From RBG-16-64-13 sp963718375 (GTDB taxonomy: Bacteria > Actinomycetota > Thermoleophilia > RBG-16-64-13), in assembly GCA_963718375.1 (NCBI GenBank), contig CAVQZD010000005.1:372001-436000 (forward strand): DNA of 64,000 nt. The letters are read 5' to 3'. Shown here in pieces: positions 8,827 to 17,269 of this stretch. The translations under genes were made by a program, and so were the position numbers. Positions within the stretch are counted from its first letter, which is position 1; each line of letters opens with the position of its first letter. The notes under the pieces were generated by a model that saw nothing but the letters and a program-made list of their open reading frames with translations, was not told where the DNA came from and made no database searches.

Positions 8827-10611
8827 ATGCAAAACCCGACCGATACCACCGCTCCCTCCGCGGAGTGGCGGCGACTCAGATCAGACGTCACCTCACTCTA
8901 CGCCGATGCCGACTACGATCGCGGCCTACCTGTGGCCGAGCAAGCGCTCCTCGCAGCGGAGGCCAGCTTCGGTGACTGCAGCGCGGAAGTCGCGTCAAGC
9001 CTCGCAGATCTGGCCCAGATCCACGAGATAGTCGGTCATCTGGCGACGGCGCAGGCGCTGTCTAGCCGAGTCCTCGCGATCCGAGAGAGCGCTCTCTCCC
9101 CGGAGGACCCTGACCTTCTCACCGCTGTCAGTGACCTCGCGCGGCTGGACATGGCCCTCGGCCGCACCTCCGACGCCGAAGGACTATACGGGCGAGCCTT
9201 GGACATCCTCGAAGCCAGGGTCGGCTCTGACCACGTGGGGCTCGCACGCTGTCTTGACGACCTCTCGAGGGCAAGAGAGAGACGCGGGGAGTACGAGGCC
9301 GCCCATGACCTAGCGGAGCGGGCTTATGCGCTGCGCCTCGAGGCCTACGGCCCGACGCACCCGCAGACGGCCGAGAGCCTCGACCGTCTCGGCGACATCC
9401 TGCTTTCTCGAGGCGACATCAAGGGCGCCGAGCGTGAGTACCAGCAGTCGCTGGCAACCAGGGAAGCGGCCTGCGGCGCAGATGATCCTCAGGTGGCGGT
9501 TAGCCTTGACAAGTTGGCTGCTCTGCACACCGGACAGCGTGACTTCGCCGCGGCGGAAGCCACCCTTCAGCGCGCGCTGGCTCTGAGGGAGAAAGCCCTC
9601 GGGCCCGACCACGCGGAAGTGGCTCAGAGTGCCCAGGCACTCGCCGACCTGTACAGGGTCCAAGACAACCTGTCTGCGGCGGAACCCCTGTATGAGCGCG
9701 CTTTGTCGATCCGAGAGGCCTCGCTAGGGCTCGACCACCCCCTGGTGGCGGAGACTCTTGCCTCTTTTGCCCTCTTGCGTCGTGCCGAAGCTCGCATCCC
9801 CGAAGCCGAGGCACTTCACCGCCGTGCTCTGGGCATACGTCAGACCGCGCTGGGCGAAGAGCACCCGCAGGTCGCGACCAGCCTGTCGTATCTCGCCTAT
9901 CTCTGCCGCACCCAGGACCGCTTCGACGAAGCCGAGTCTCTCTTCAAGCAGGCGCTGACCATGCGGGAGACCCTCTTGGGAGAGTCACACCCTGAGGTAG
10001 CGATGGCTCTGGCGAATCTGGCCGAGCTCTACTACACCCTCGGACGCTATGACGAGGCCGGCCCTCTGTACGAGAGAGCCCTGGCTCTGGGCGAGGTGTC
10101 TCTTGAAGCCAACCAGCCCCAGCTAGCGCTGATCCTGAACAACCTCGCCGTACTCCTCTCTGTGCAGGGCAAATACGATCAGGCGGAGCCGCTCTACAAA
10201 CGCGCTCTCGCAATGAGGGAGCAGCTGTTCGGACCGGATCATCCCGAAGTGGCCTCGACTCTCGGCAATCTGGCCGTCATGTACGACGAGCAATCACGCT
10301 TCTCGGATTCCGAACCCCTCCACAAGCGCGCGCTCGAGATCCGTGAACGCACTCAAGGCCCTCAGCATCCGATGGTAGCGACCTGCCTACAGAATCTCTC
10401 CGAGGTCGAGATGGCCCAAGGTAGGTACGAGGAAGCGGAAAAGCACTCAGAGCGGGCCCTAGGCATCGCCGAGCAGACCCTCGGCCCCGCCCACCCGGAT
10501 GTGGCGCTGATACTTGCTGCTCTAGCGACCATCTACCGCGAGACCGACCGTCCTGACAAGGCGGTCGAAGCCGAAGCACGCGCCAAGCAGATACGCGAAG
10601 CGAGCGGCTAG
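8827..10611 (+). CDS. Tetratricopeptide-repeat protein (kinesin-light-chain-type 42-residue repeats)
   Basis: From about residue 30 to the end, this 594-residue protein is built of roughly 13 copies of a 42-residue repeat of the kinesin light chain/TPR_12 kind, with recurring elements such as AEPLYERALSIREASLG and DHPLVAETL. There is no signal peptide, membrane segment or catalytic domain, so it should be a cytoplasmic protein-binding scaffold. It is transcribed away from the MarR/exporter operon, sharing the intergenic region that carries the palindrome, and its partner is unknown. The repeats are similar enough to suggest recent internal duplication. The ATG at 8827 is supported by the promoter spacing rather than by a ribosome binding site. 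Confidence 0.88.
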   Translation: MQNPTDTTAPSAEWRRLRSDVTSLYADADYDRGLPVAEQALLAAEASFGDCSAEVASSLADLAQIHEIVGHLATAQALSSRVLAIRESALSPEDPDLLTAVSDLARLDMALGRTSDAEGLYGRALDILEARVGSDHVGLARCLDDLSRARERRGEYEAAHDLAERAYALRLEAYGPTHPQTAESLDRLGDILLSRGDIKGAEREYQQSLATREAACGADDPQVAVSLDKLAALHTGQRDFAAAEATLQRALALREKALGPDHAEVAQSAQALADLYRVQDNLSAAEPLYERALSIREASLGLDHPLVAETLASFALLRRAEARIPEAEALHRRALGIRQTALGEEHPQVATSLSYLAYLCRTQDRFDEAESLFKQALTMRETLLGESHPEVAMALANLAELYYTLGRYDEAGPLYERALALGEVSLEANQPQLALILNNLAVLLSVQGKYDQAEPLYKRALAMREQLFGPDHPEVASTLGNLAVMYDEQSRFSDSEPLHKRALEIRERTQGPQHPMVATCLQNLSEVEMAQGRYEEAEKHSERALGIAEQTLGPAHPDVALILAALATIYRETDRPDKAVEAEARAKQIREASG

Positions 10612-10634
10612 GGGCTTACCCGGCGCGGACCCTC

Positions 10635-10659
10635 TCACCCCTCGACCCTCCTGGGGTGA
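10635..10659. terminator. Hairpin between convergent genes
   Basis: TCACCCC and GGGGTGA form a 7-base perfect stem around an 11-base loop, exactly in the gap between the TPR gene and the convergent biotin-carrier gene. Neither side has a run of T, so it is at best a weak bidirectional terminator. Confidence 0.35.
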
Positions 10660-11208
10660 CTACTCGAAGGCTACGAGCAACTGGCCCTTGCTGGTCTGAT
10701 CACCCTTGTTTACCAGCACCGCAGCGATGATGGCCGACTTGGGCGCGTGTAGTTCGTTCTCCATCTTCATGGCCTCGAGGATGACGATCAAGTCGCCTTC
10801 TTTGACCGAGTCCCCGGCCTTGACCTTGACGTCCACGATCTTGCCCGGCACAGGCGCGAAGACGCCGTCCTTGTAGTCTTGAGCCGTCTTGGCAACCGGC
10901 TCTGAGGCCGCGGCCGCCGGCGCGGCTGCTGGCGCCACCGTCGCCGCTTCCCTTAAGACATCCTTGACCGCTACCGGTACCAGCTCGCCCGCTACCTCCA
11001 GAACGTACTCGCCCAAGGAGCACTCCTGGTCTTCCTCACACTTCACAAGACGGATCTCGTAGGTCTTCTCACCCACCTGCACCGTCCGCTTCTCTTTGCC
11101 GGACCCAGTGACCTTCGTCTGGTACGCCTTGCCGTCTAGCACCACCGAGCCGTCAGCAGCAGCGTCTATCTGACGCTCCGCCTTGTCGATCATGATCTTG
11201 AACTTCAC
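10660..11208 (-). CDS. Biotin carboxyl carrier protein (1.3S-type subunit)
   Basis: The C-terminal 75 residues form a biotinyl domain with the biotinylation motif EAMKMEN, where the middle lysine carries biotin, preceded by the typical FAPVPGKIVDVKVKAGD. The N-terminal 90 residues are an extension seen in some carboxylase carrier proteins, and an alanine/proline-rich hinge (TVAPAAAPAAAA) links the two. I chose the GTG at 11208 because GGAGG lies 8 bases upstream; this gives 182 residues. It starts 5 bases after the 5S subunit stop. The protein would shuttle a carboxyl group between the carboxyltransferase at 12822-14219 and the 5S-type subunit at 11214-12791. Confidence 0.92.
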   Translation of the reverse strand: MKFKIMIDKAERQIDAAADGSVVLDGKAYQTKVTGSGKEKRTVQVGEKTYEIRLVKCEEDQECSLGEYVLEVAGELVPVAVKDVLREAATVAPAAAPAAAASEPVAKTAQDYKDGVFAPVPGKIVDVKVKAGDSVKEGDLIVILEAMKMENELHAPKSAIIAAVLVNKGDQTSKGQLLVAFE

Positions 11209-11213
11209 TCTGG

Positions 11214-12791
11214 CTACCTCCGCTGAAGTGCGCGCGCCGCGATCAGGTCGCGCCGTCCGGCGGCGGCCCAGGAAGAACCTGACGCCGCGAGTGGGCAATT
11301 GATGTTGCGACCTCCAGTCTGGACTGCTTCCTGTGGCTGAACGGCCGGCGCAGCAGCGATGCTAGCGACCTCTTCCTTCACGCCCAGCAGATCGGCCACC
11401 ACAGCAACCAACGCTGCAGTCTCTTCGGCTGGGCGCTCCTTGCGACTCCGCCTGGCAAAGAACTCAAGCGCCACCTGAGGAAAGAGAGCATAGGACATCA
11501 GATCCTCGTCTGTGTATTTGATGCCCAACTCCTCCAACTCCGCCCTTCGGTTGGGAAGCTCGTCATCCAGCAGATCAGCCGGCCGGACGGTTATGGGCTC
11601 TTCATCGCCGATGCACAGCTTCTGCACTTCGGGGTCCACCGGAGCGGGTGAGCGCCCGTAGAGGCCCTGCATGTAGGCCTTGCTCTCCTTGGTGATCATC
11701 TTATAACGGCCCATCACCACATTGAGCGTGGCCTGCGTGCCGACGATCTGCGAAGTCGGGGTGACCAGCGGGGGATAGCCGAACTCCTTGCGGACCCGCG
11801 GCACTTCGTCCATGACCTCAGCCATCTTCTCCAGGTGCCCCATCTCCTTCAGTTGTGAAGACAGGTTGGAGATCATGCCTCCCGGTATCTGCCACATGAG
11901 TACAGCCGGGTCCACCGCTGTGAAGGTGCTTTCATAGGCGGAATAATTCTTTCGCACGTCCCTGAAGTACTCCGAGATCTCCTTGAGCAGCCCTATGTCC
12001 ATGCCCGTGGCCCGATCGGAGTTCGCGAACACCGCCACCATCGATTCCGTCGGCGGATGCGAGGTGCCCATCGACATGGTCGATATGGCGCAGTCTAGGA
12101 TGTCCGCGCCGGCTTCCACAGCCTTGAGATAGGCCATCGAAGCCATACCCGAGGTGTAGTGGCAATGCATATGCACGAGCACATCCGGGTTGCCCTGCTT
12201 CAGAGCGCTGACCAACTCGTAGGCATCATCCGGATCGAGCAGACCGGCCATGTCCTTGATGCAGATGCTCTGGGCCCCCATCTTCACCAGTTCGCCAGCA
12301 TAGTCTACAAAGGTCTTGACGCTGTGCACGGGGCTCTTCGTGTAGCTGATGGTTCCCTCGACCCACTTGCCGCTCTCCTTCACTGCGGCACAAGCCGCCT
12401 GCAGGTTGCGCGGGTCGTTGACCGCGTCGAACACTCGGAACACGTCGATGCCCGCCTCTGCGGCCAGATGCACGAACTCACGGACGACATCGTCCGCAAA
12501 GTTGCGATACCCGACGACGTTCTGTCCACGCAGTAGCATCTGCAACCTGGTGTCCGGCATCGCGGCTTTGAGCAGCCGCACACGCTGCCATGGATCCTCG
12601 TTCAAGAACCGCATCATCGAATCGAAGGTGGCTCCGCCCCACACCTCCAAGGACCAATACCCAGCCTTGTTCAGCTTCTCGGCGATCGGAAGCATGTCCT
12701 CGGTGCGCATCCTCGTCGCCAGCAGTGACTGGTGCGCGTCGCGCAGCACCACGTCTGTGATGTAGACAGGGTTCCGCTTAGAGGTCGGCAT
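11214..12791 (-). CDS. Transcarboxylase 5S / oxaloacetate decarboxylase alpha-type subunit
   Basis: The protein (525 residues) has the HMGL-like TIM-barrel carboxyltransferase domain that moves CO2 between biotin and pyruvate/oxaloacetate. Characteristic segments are DVVLRDAHQSLLATRM at the start, the lysine that is carbamylated and helps bind metal in CIKDMAGLL near residue 185, and the metal ligands in HMHCHYTSGMASM near 210. The conserved C-terminal domain follows (AYMQGLYGRSPAPV), and the last 40 residues are unrelated linker. No biotinyl domain is attached; that is the next gene. With the 12S-like gene upstream the set matches methylmalonyl-CoA:pyruvate transcarboxylase or a soluble biotin decarboxylase. 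The ATG at 12791 has GGAGG 7 bases before it. Confidence 0.9.
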   Translation of the reverse strand: MPTSKRNPVYITDVVLRDAHQSLLATRMRTEDMLPIAEKLNKAGYWSLEVWGGATFDSMMRFLNEDPWQRVRLLKAAMPDTRLQMLLRGQNVVGYRNFADDVVREFVHLAAEAGIDVFRVFDAVNDPRNLQAACAAVKESGKWVEGTISYTKSPVHSVKTFVDYAGELVKMGAQSICIKDMAGLLDPDDAYELVSALKQGNPDVLVHMHCHYTSGMASMAYLKAVEAGADILDCAISTMSMGTSHPPTESMVAVFANSDRATGMDIGLLKEISEYFRDVRKNYSAYESTFTAVDPAVLMWQIPGGMISNLSSQLKEMGHLEKMAEVMDEVPRVRKEFGYPPLVTPTSQIVGTQATLNVVMGRYKMITKESKAYMQGLYGRSPAPVDPEVQKLCIGDEEPITVRPADLLDDELPNRRAELEELGIKYTDEDLMSYALFPQVALEFFARRSRKERPAEETAALVAVVADLLGVKEEVASIAAAPAVQPQEAVQTGGRNINCPLAASGSSWAAAGRRDLIAARALQRR

Positions 12792-12821
12792 CAGCTGGCC
12801 TCCTTCACTCTCGGTCGATCG

Positions 12822-14219
12822 TCACAGGGGGATATTGCCGTGCTTCTTGGCGGGCCGGCTCGCTCGCTTGGAGATGCTCGCCTCAAGAGCAGCCACTAGC
12901 CTCGGCCGCGTGGTGGAGGGCTCGATCACGTCATCGAGGTGCCCCGCTTCGGCCGCGGCGTACGGCGAGCCTGAGTCGTCAGCCGCCGACCCGTCCACGG
13001 CCGAGGCGCCGATGACGGCGGTGGGCCAGGCGAGGTACATGTCGGCCTGCAGATGCTTGGAGCACATGACTTCGAAGCCCTCTGCCATGGCTCGCCCAGT
13101 GACGACTACCAGCTTCGGGACTGTCGCTTCGGCATAGGCGTAAACCAGCTTGGCCGCTTCCCGCAACACGCGCCCCTGGCCTTGCGCCTCGCCGGTCACA
13201 AAGCCGGGTGTGTCTACGAATGTGACAAGCGGCACGTTGTAGGCGTCACAAAGTCGCACGAACCGAGCCGCCTTGGCCGCGGCGTCGGCGTCGATGTGAC
13301 CCTCGGCTTCGAGCGGCTGGTTGGCGACGACCCCGATGGACCTGCCACCCAGGCCGGCGAACCCTATGACCACACTCCGCCCCCAACTCGCTTGCAGCTC
13401 GACGAAGGAGCCTTGATCCAGCACATGATTTAGGACCTCACGCGCGTCCGCCAGGCCGTCCGCCGACGAACGTGAGTCCAGCTCTGCGTCCATGCGGTCT
13501 ACCGGGTCGGACAGATCCAGCAGTGGTGATTCCTCCAGGTTGTTCTGCGGCAAGAAGGAGAGCAGACTGCGGACGCGCTCCAGGCACTCCGCCTCATCAT
13601 CAGCTGCCATGTGGGCCACACCACTCTGCTCGCTCAAGGCCCTAGCTCCGGCCATCTTCTCAAGACCCGCCTGCTTGTTCGCCTCCGGCTCCCCCACGGA
13701 GAGCTGACCATTGCCCTTGACCATGACCACCAGATCCGCCAGTGTGGCTGCGAGAGCGGCCTGACCGGTGACCGAGCCCATGACCGCCGCGACACTCGGG
13801 ACTACCCCCGAGGCCAGGGCCATGCGCAACGCAAGGCCGGCAAAGGCACCCAGCGGAAGCACTCTGCTTGCTGCTCCACAGTCGTAGACGCCCACCAGCG
13901 GAGCCCCGTTGGTCTGGGCCAACTCCGCCACCTTGATGATCTTTCGCGTGAATGCCTCACTCAGAGTGTCCGGGGGCACCTCGCCGTCTTGCGAGAACAC
14001 GTAGACGTCCCGTCCGGCGATCTTGCCACGACCGGTCACGGCGCCTTCTATGAAGACGTCGAGCTCGACAAATGTGTCCACATCGAGAAGACTCTCCACC
14101 CGTTCGCGGGCGCTCTTGACGCCCGCTCGGCGTCGAGCCTCGACGCGCTCCGGCCCCCCGCTCTGGCGGGCCTCTCTTCTTCTCTGGCGCAGATCCTGCG
14201 TCTTGTCTTCGCCGCTCAT
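12822..14219 (-). CDS. Divergent acyl-CoA carboxyltransferase (12S-type) subunit
   Basis: Two crotonase-fold halves of the carboxyltransferase family are recognisable: the N-terminal half begins SARERVESLLDVDTFVELD, the second contains GVVANQPLEAEGHIDADAA and VTFVDTPGFVTGE, and the protein ends with the family signature KHGNIPL. At 465 residues it is some 50 shorter than typical 12S or PccB proteins. Motifs that normally form the acyl-CoA oxyanion holes are altered: SGGARIQEG reads CGAASRVLP, the GPCAGGA-type loop reads GSVTGQA, and the C-terminal AYGG is AMAEG. It heads the operon with the 5S and biotin-carrier genes, so it should be the acyl-CoA half of a transcarboxylase, but its substrate is uncertain. 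Confidence 0.8.
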   Translation of the reverse strand: MSGEDKTQDLRQRRREARQSGGPERVEARRRAGVKSARERVESLLDVDTFVELDVFIEGAVTGRGKIAGRDVYVFSQDGEVPPDTLSEAFTRKIIKVAELAQTNGAPLVGVYDCGAASRVLPLGAFAGLALRMALASGVVPSVAAVMGSVTGQAALAATLADLVVMVKGNGQLSVGEPEANKQAGLEKMAGARALSEQSGVAHMAADDEAECLERVRSLLSFLPQNNLEESPLLDLSDPVDRMDAELDSRSSADGLADAREVLNHVLDQGSFVELQASWGRSVVIGFAGLGGRSIGVVANQPLEAEGHIDADAAAKAARFVRLCDAYNVPLVTFVDTPGFVTGEAQGQGRVLREAAKLVYAYAEATVPKLVVVTGRAMAEGFEVMCSKHLQADMYLAWPTAVIGASAVDGSAADDSGSPYAAAEAGHLDDVIEPSTTRPRLVAALEASISKRASRPAKKHGNIPL

Positions 14220-14326
14220 GTCTCACATACTCCGGCTCGTGGAAGATGATCCATTCCCAGCGCCCGTCGGGCGGTCAGCCGTGTTATGTTACGGTCTAGC
14301 ACCAACGAGAGCAAGGGGGAAGTGCG

Positions 14327-15127
14327 ATGAAACCGCCCAACGCCGTTTTCTCACGCACATCGCCACTCACATCTCTGATCACTCTCGCCGTCGCTCTCTG
14401 CACGTGCCTGGTGACTGCAGGCTGCGAGGGCTCCGCCCCCCCGGCGGACTCATCCGTGACGACCCTACACGAAGACGTCACGGGCTCGTCCTTCGAAGTC
14501 GTCAGCTTCACCACTGAGGACGGTCTCACGCTCAGCGGCAGGCTCTACGGTGGCGGGGCGCGCGCGATGCTCCTCTCGCACATGTATCCCGCGGACCAGA
14601 CAAGTTGGGATTCGGAGGCCTCGCTACTGGCGGAGCAAGGGTATATGGCCCTGACCTTCGACTTCCGCGGCTACGGGGCATCCGAGGGCGAGAAAGAGAT
14701 CCAGTATCTAGACCGCGACATCAAAGCCGCCGTCCAGTACCTGCGGCAGGCCGGCGCCGACGAGGTGGTGCTTGTCGGGGCCTCGATGGGCGGGACGGCC
14801 AGCCTGGTCGCCGCTGCACAGCTGCAGTCTCTCTCATCCATCCGGATCGCGGGGGTGGCCACCTTCTCTGCCCCGGTGGAGTTCGAGGGGCTGGATGCCA
14901 GCGACTCTGTCCCTGCGCTTGAGATACCGATGCTGTTCGTAGCGGCGGAGAATGATGTCGGCGCGGACGGCGCTCGGCAATTACAGACGCTTTCGGGGGA
15001 TCGCGGCGACCTACAGATCCTGCCGGGTAGCGATCACGGCACCGAACTCTTCTTGGGAGAGCAAGCTGAGACCGCGTGGCGACTCCTACTAGACTTTGCG
15101 CAGCTCAGCATGCCCGCCGGAGGCTGA
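14327..15127 (+). CDS. Alpha/beta-hydrolase lipoprotein
   Basis: The N-terminus is a lipoprotein signal peptide: a hydrophobic stretch (LITLAVALCTCLVTAG) ending in the lipobox TAGC near residue 33, so the mature protein should be membrane-anchored outside the cell. The rest is an alpha/beta hydrolase with the nucleophile elbow GASMGG near residue 156 and a likely catalytic histidine in GSDHG near the C-terminus. The segment DFRGYGASEG is typical of peptidase S9/BAAT-like or esterase-type hydrolases. The ATG at 14327 has AGGGGGA 6 bases upstream. It diverges from the transcarboxylase operon, sharing a gap of about 107 bases, and is followed by a second lipoprotein. Confidence 0.85.
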   Translation: MKPPNAVFSRTSPLTSLITLAVALCTCLVTAGCEGSAPPADSSVTTLHEDVTGSSFEVVSFTTEDGLTLSGRLYGGGARAMLLSHMYPADQTSWDSEASLLAEQGYMALTFDFRGYGASEGEKEIQYLDRDIKAAVQYLRQAGADEVVLVGASMGGTASLVAAAQLQSLSSIRIAGVATFSAPVEFEGLDASDSVPALEIPMLFVAAENDVGADGARQLQTLSGDRGDLQILPGSDHGTELFLGEQAETAWRLLLDFAQLSMPAGG

Positions 15128-15192
15128 TCGACCTGTATCCTAATATGCGAGCAGCGGCTACGACAAAGCTGCGAAACATCAAGGTGGCAGCT

Positions 15193-15816
15193 ATGCGGTG
15201 TCCTTCAGCAGGCAAGATGGGCGAGGTCGATCATCGGCGACGGGTCCTCCCCCTTTTGCCGGCCATCCTGGTGGTCATCGCCGCCCTCCTATCCGGTTGT
15301 GGGAGCGCGACACTCACCTACGTCGACCCAGACTACGGCTTCTCGTTCAGTTACAGCGATTCCTGGGAGCTGGCGCAGACTCCCGCGAGCGAGCTACCTG
15401 CACATGCCTCCATGTCGGTGGCGGTGTTCGACACAAGAGGCAGCGACGCCGGCAACGATCTCACTTTCGACTACCTGTCGGTGGATGTCTACGAGCCGGA
15501 TAGCGGACCGGTGCCGACGCCCGAGGAGATGATGGACGGCTTTGAAGCCTACTTGGAGGCACTTCGAGCTTCCGATGATTCTCTTCGGATCGTCGAGTTA
15601 CCATCGACGACGGTCGTGGGCGGCCAACCGGCGCTCAAGGTCTCATACAGCTATGAATCTGGGGAAACCAAGGTGCGCTGTTCGGAATACCGCTTGATCG
15701 ACGCCAAGGGCCTCGTGTACAGCCTCTTCACCCAAGCCAGCGATGCGAACTGGCAGCATGACGCTGAGACGTTCTCCACATTCCTGGACAGTTTCACCAT
15801 CAGCGCGGGCGAGTGA
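15193..15816 (+). CDS. Lipoprotein of unknown function (PsbP/LpqN-like)
   Basis: The protein starts at an ATG preceded by AAGGTGG and has a type II signal peptide with lipobox LLSGC near residue 35. The mature part of about 170 residues begins with YGFSFSYSDSWEL, the kind of opening strand found in PsbP-like and LpqN-like single-domain extracellular proteins. It contains no catalytic motif that I recognise. It lies 65 bases after the hydrolase lipoprotein in the same orientation, so the two may be co-transcribed. A later ATG at 15217 is a possible alternative start. Confidence 0.75.
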   Translation: MRCPSAGKMGEVDHRRRVLPLLPAILVVIAALLSGCGSATLTYVDPDYGFSFSYSDSWELAQTPASELPAHASMSVAVFDTRGSDAGNDLTFDYLSVDVYEPDSGPVPTPEEMMDGFEAYLEALRASDDSLRIVELPSTTVVGGQPALKVSYSYESGETKVRCSEYRLIDAKGLVYSLFTQASDANWQHDAETFSTFLDSFTISAGE

Positions 15817-15837
15817 TCCCGGAGCGCGGACTTCAGG

Positions 15838-15910
15838 AGCCGGTGTGGGGACTTGAACCCCAAACCTGCTGATTACAAATCAGCTGCTCTGCCAATTGAG
15901 CTACACCGGC
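15838..15910 (-). tRNA. tRNA-Thr (anticodon TGT)
   Basis: On the minus strand the 73-base sequence folds as a complete cloverleaf. The 7-base acceptor stem is GCCGGTG/CACCGGC with discriminator T. The anticodon loop is TTTGTAA (anticodon TGT, reading ACA) on stem GCTGA/TCAGC. The T-arm contains GGTTCAAGTCC. The 3' CCA is not encoded. Confidence 0.97.
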
Positions 15911-16028
15911 CTCTAGTGTGGCGCCTCGCGGTGCGCAAGGCGCCGTGCGTCGTCCGGTGATTTTAGCGCGCCTGCACCCTACCCGTGTCGAGTCGTCACC
16001 CGGTTAGGCGAGGCCCAGCCACTTCCGG

Positions 16029-16688
16029 CTAGAGGACGACGCGCCGGCTCTCTAGATGCTGGGTCACCTTGCGTTTGACTCGTTGCAGAGCGTTGTCAAC
16101 CGTCTTCGTATCGTGCTCGATCAGCTCTGCGATAGCCTCGTAGGAGTTGCCTTCGAGGTAGTACTTGAGCACCTGTGACTCCAGCGGGCTCAAGAACCGC
16201 AGTAGGCAGTCGGTCAGACTGTGCACTTCTTCCGAGCTTATGACCTGTTGCACGGGATCGCTGGTCCGCCCTGACGGGATGATATCCGCAAGAGTGCGGG
16301 TCTCATAGTCCGAGCTCGACGGCGAATGGCTGAAGCTCAGATACGTGTTCAAAGGCAGGTGCTTCTGCCGGGACGCGGTCTTGATCGCGGTGATGATCTG
16401 CCTGGTCACGCACAGCTCGGCGAAACTTCGAAACGACGTGTTGTGGCCTTCCTCGTAGTCACGAATGGCCTTGTACAAGCCGATGTATCCCTCTTGGATC
16501 AAGTCGTCCCCGTCCCCCCCGGCGAGGAAGTACGAGTTCGCTTTCATGCGGACAAACTGGCGGTAACGCACCAGCACCTTCCTGGTGGCATCAGAATCGC
16601 CGGCCTTGGCGTACGAAACAAGTTCCTCGTCTCTCGGTTCCGCTCCGGCCCTGTCGGCCGCCATCCACCCAAGCGCCACACCGCTCAT
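16029..16688 (-). CDS. sigH: RNA polymerase sigma factor, SigH (Spo0H) family
   Basis: This 219-residue protein is a group 3/4 sigma factor of the Spo0H type. Region 2 has DDLIQEGYIGLYKAIRDYE and FRSFAELCVTRQIITAIK; region 4 has LSPLESQVLKYYLEGNSYEAIAEL-type spacing followed by the recognition helix DTKTVDNALQRVKRK. The ATG at 16688 is preceded by GGAGGG 7 bases away. It follows cysS-rlmB-yacP exactly as sigH does in Bacillus. In Firmicutes this factor drives post-exponential and sporulation genes; here its regulon is unknown. It is the last gene of the long operon, ahead of the tRNA-Thr gene. Confidence 0.93.
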   Translation of the reverse strand: MSGVALGWMAADRAGAEPRDEELVSYAKAGDSDATRKVLVRYRQFVRMKANSYFLAGGDGDDLIQEGYIGLYKAIRDYEEGHNTSFRSFAELCVTRQIITAIKTASRQKHLPLNTYLSFSHSPSSSDYETRTLADIIPSGRTSDPVQQVISSEEVHSLTDCLLRFLSPLESQVLKYYLEGNSYEAIAELIEHDTKTVDNALQRVKRKVTQHLESRRVVL

Positions 16689-16750
16689 CGCTCTGCCCTC
16701 CCGCTACGCGATTGTCCGCAGGTCTCAGACCGTGACGGTGGCCCCTGTAG

Positions 16751-17269
16751 CTAGTCCTCGTCTGCCCCCTGCCCCGACAGACTGTCGCGCAACCTTTCCA
16801 GCTGGTCCACCGTATCTCGGTCTATCCTGTCCTCGATCCGATGACTCATTGTAATGCAATCTGGAGAAATTGCAATCATTCTTGTGTGTTCTTGCAAGTC
16901 TCCCACGAATTGGCGGGATGATCGGCGGACAACGTTGGCCCTGAAGGTGGTTTGCTGCAACTGATAATCAGAGGTGACGACCACAACACTGGCTCCCTGG
17001 CTGAGATTGTACGCCTCCCGTTCTATGACGGCGTCGGCGGTGCGGGAGAACGATCCGAAGTAGATATCCACATTCTTGGTTGCACTCTCTTGCTTTTGCA
17101 ACGCTTCGCTGTGCGAGTCGAACACTACGATGGCCTTATCGGAGCTTCCGCCCATATAGCTGGCTATGCGATCCACGAAATGCTTGCGCTCATCCTCGAG
17201 ATCCAGCTGACGGTCATGCCCAAGCATCTCGTGCAGCACGTTGTATCCATCTATCAGATAGACGCTCAT
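16751..17269 (-). CDS. NYN-domain ribonuclease of the YacP/Rae1 family
   Basis: The protein has 172 residues with a PIN-like NYN nuclease fold. The first acidic residue is in YLIDGYNVLHEM near the N-terminus, another acidic site is in AIVVFDSHSE, and VDIYFGSFSRTADAVIE and VVTSDYQLQQ follow. In Bacillus, YacP (Rae1) cleaves mRNA on the ribosome; the same role is likely but inferred. Its ATG overlaps the rlmB stop by 4 bases, and sigH begins 62 bases downstream. The rlmB-yacP-sigH order matches Firmicutes. Confidence 0.88.
   Translation of the reverse strand: MSVYLIDGYNVLHEMLGHDRQLDLEDERKHFVDRIASYMGGSSDKAIVVFDSHSEALQKQESATKNVDIYFGSFSRTADAVIEREAYNLSQGASVVVVTSDYQLQQTTFRANVVRRSSRQFVGDLQEHTRMIAISPDCITMSHRIEDRIDRDTVDQLERLRDSLSGQGADED

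Noticed and set aside
10660..14219. A membrane sodium-pumping decarboxylase (oxaloacetate or methylmalonyl-CoA type)
   Set aside because: No beta (OadB) or gamma membrane subunit is encoded nearby; only soluble 12S, 5S and biotin-carrier type subunits are present.
15920..15944. Hairpin GGCGCCT/AGGCGCC downstream of sigH as a terminator
   Set aside because: The stem is 7 bases with no T run on either side; it could be chance in GC-rich sequence.
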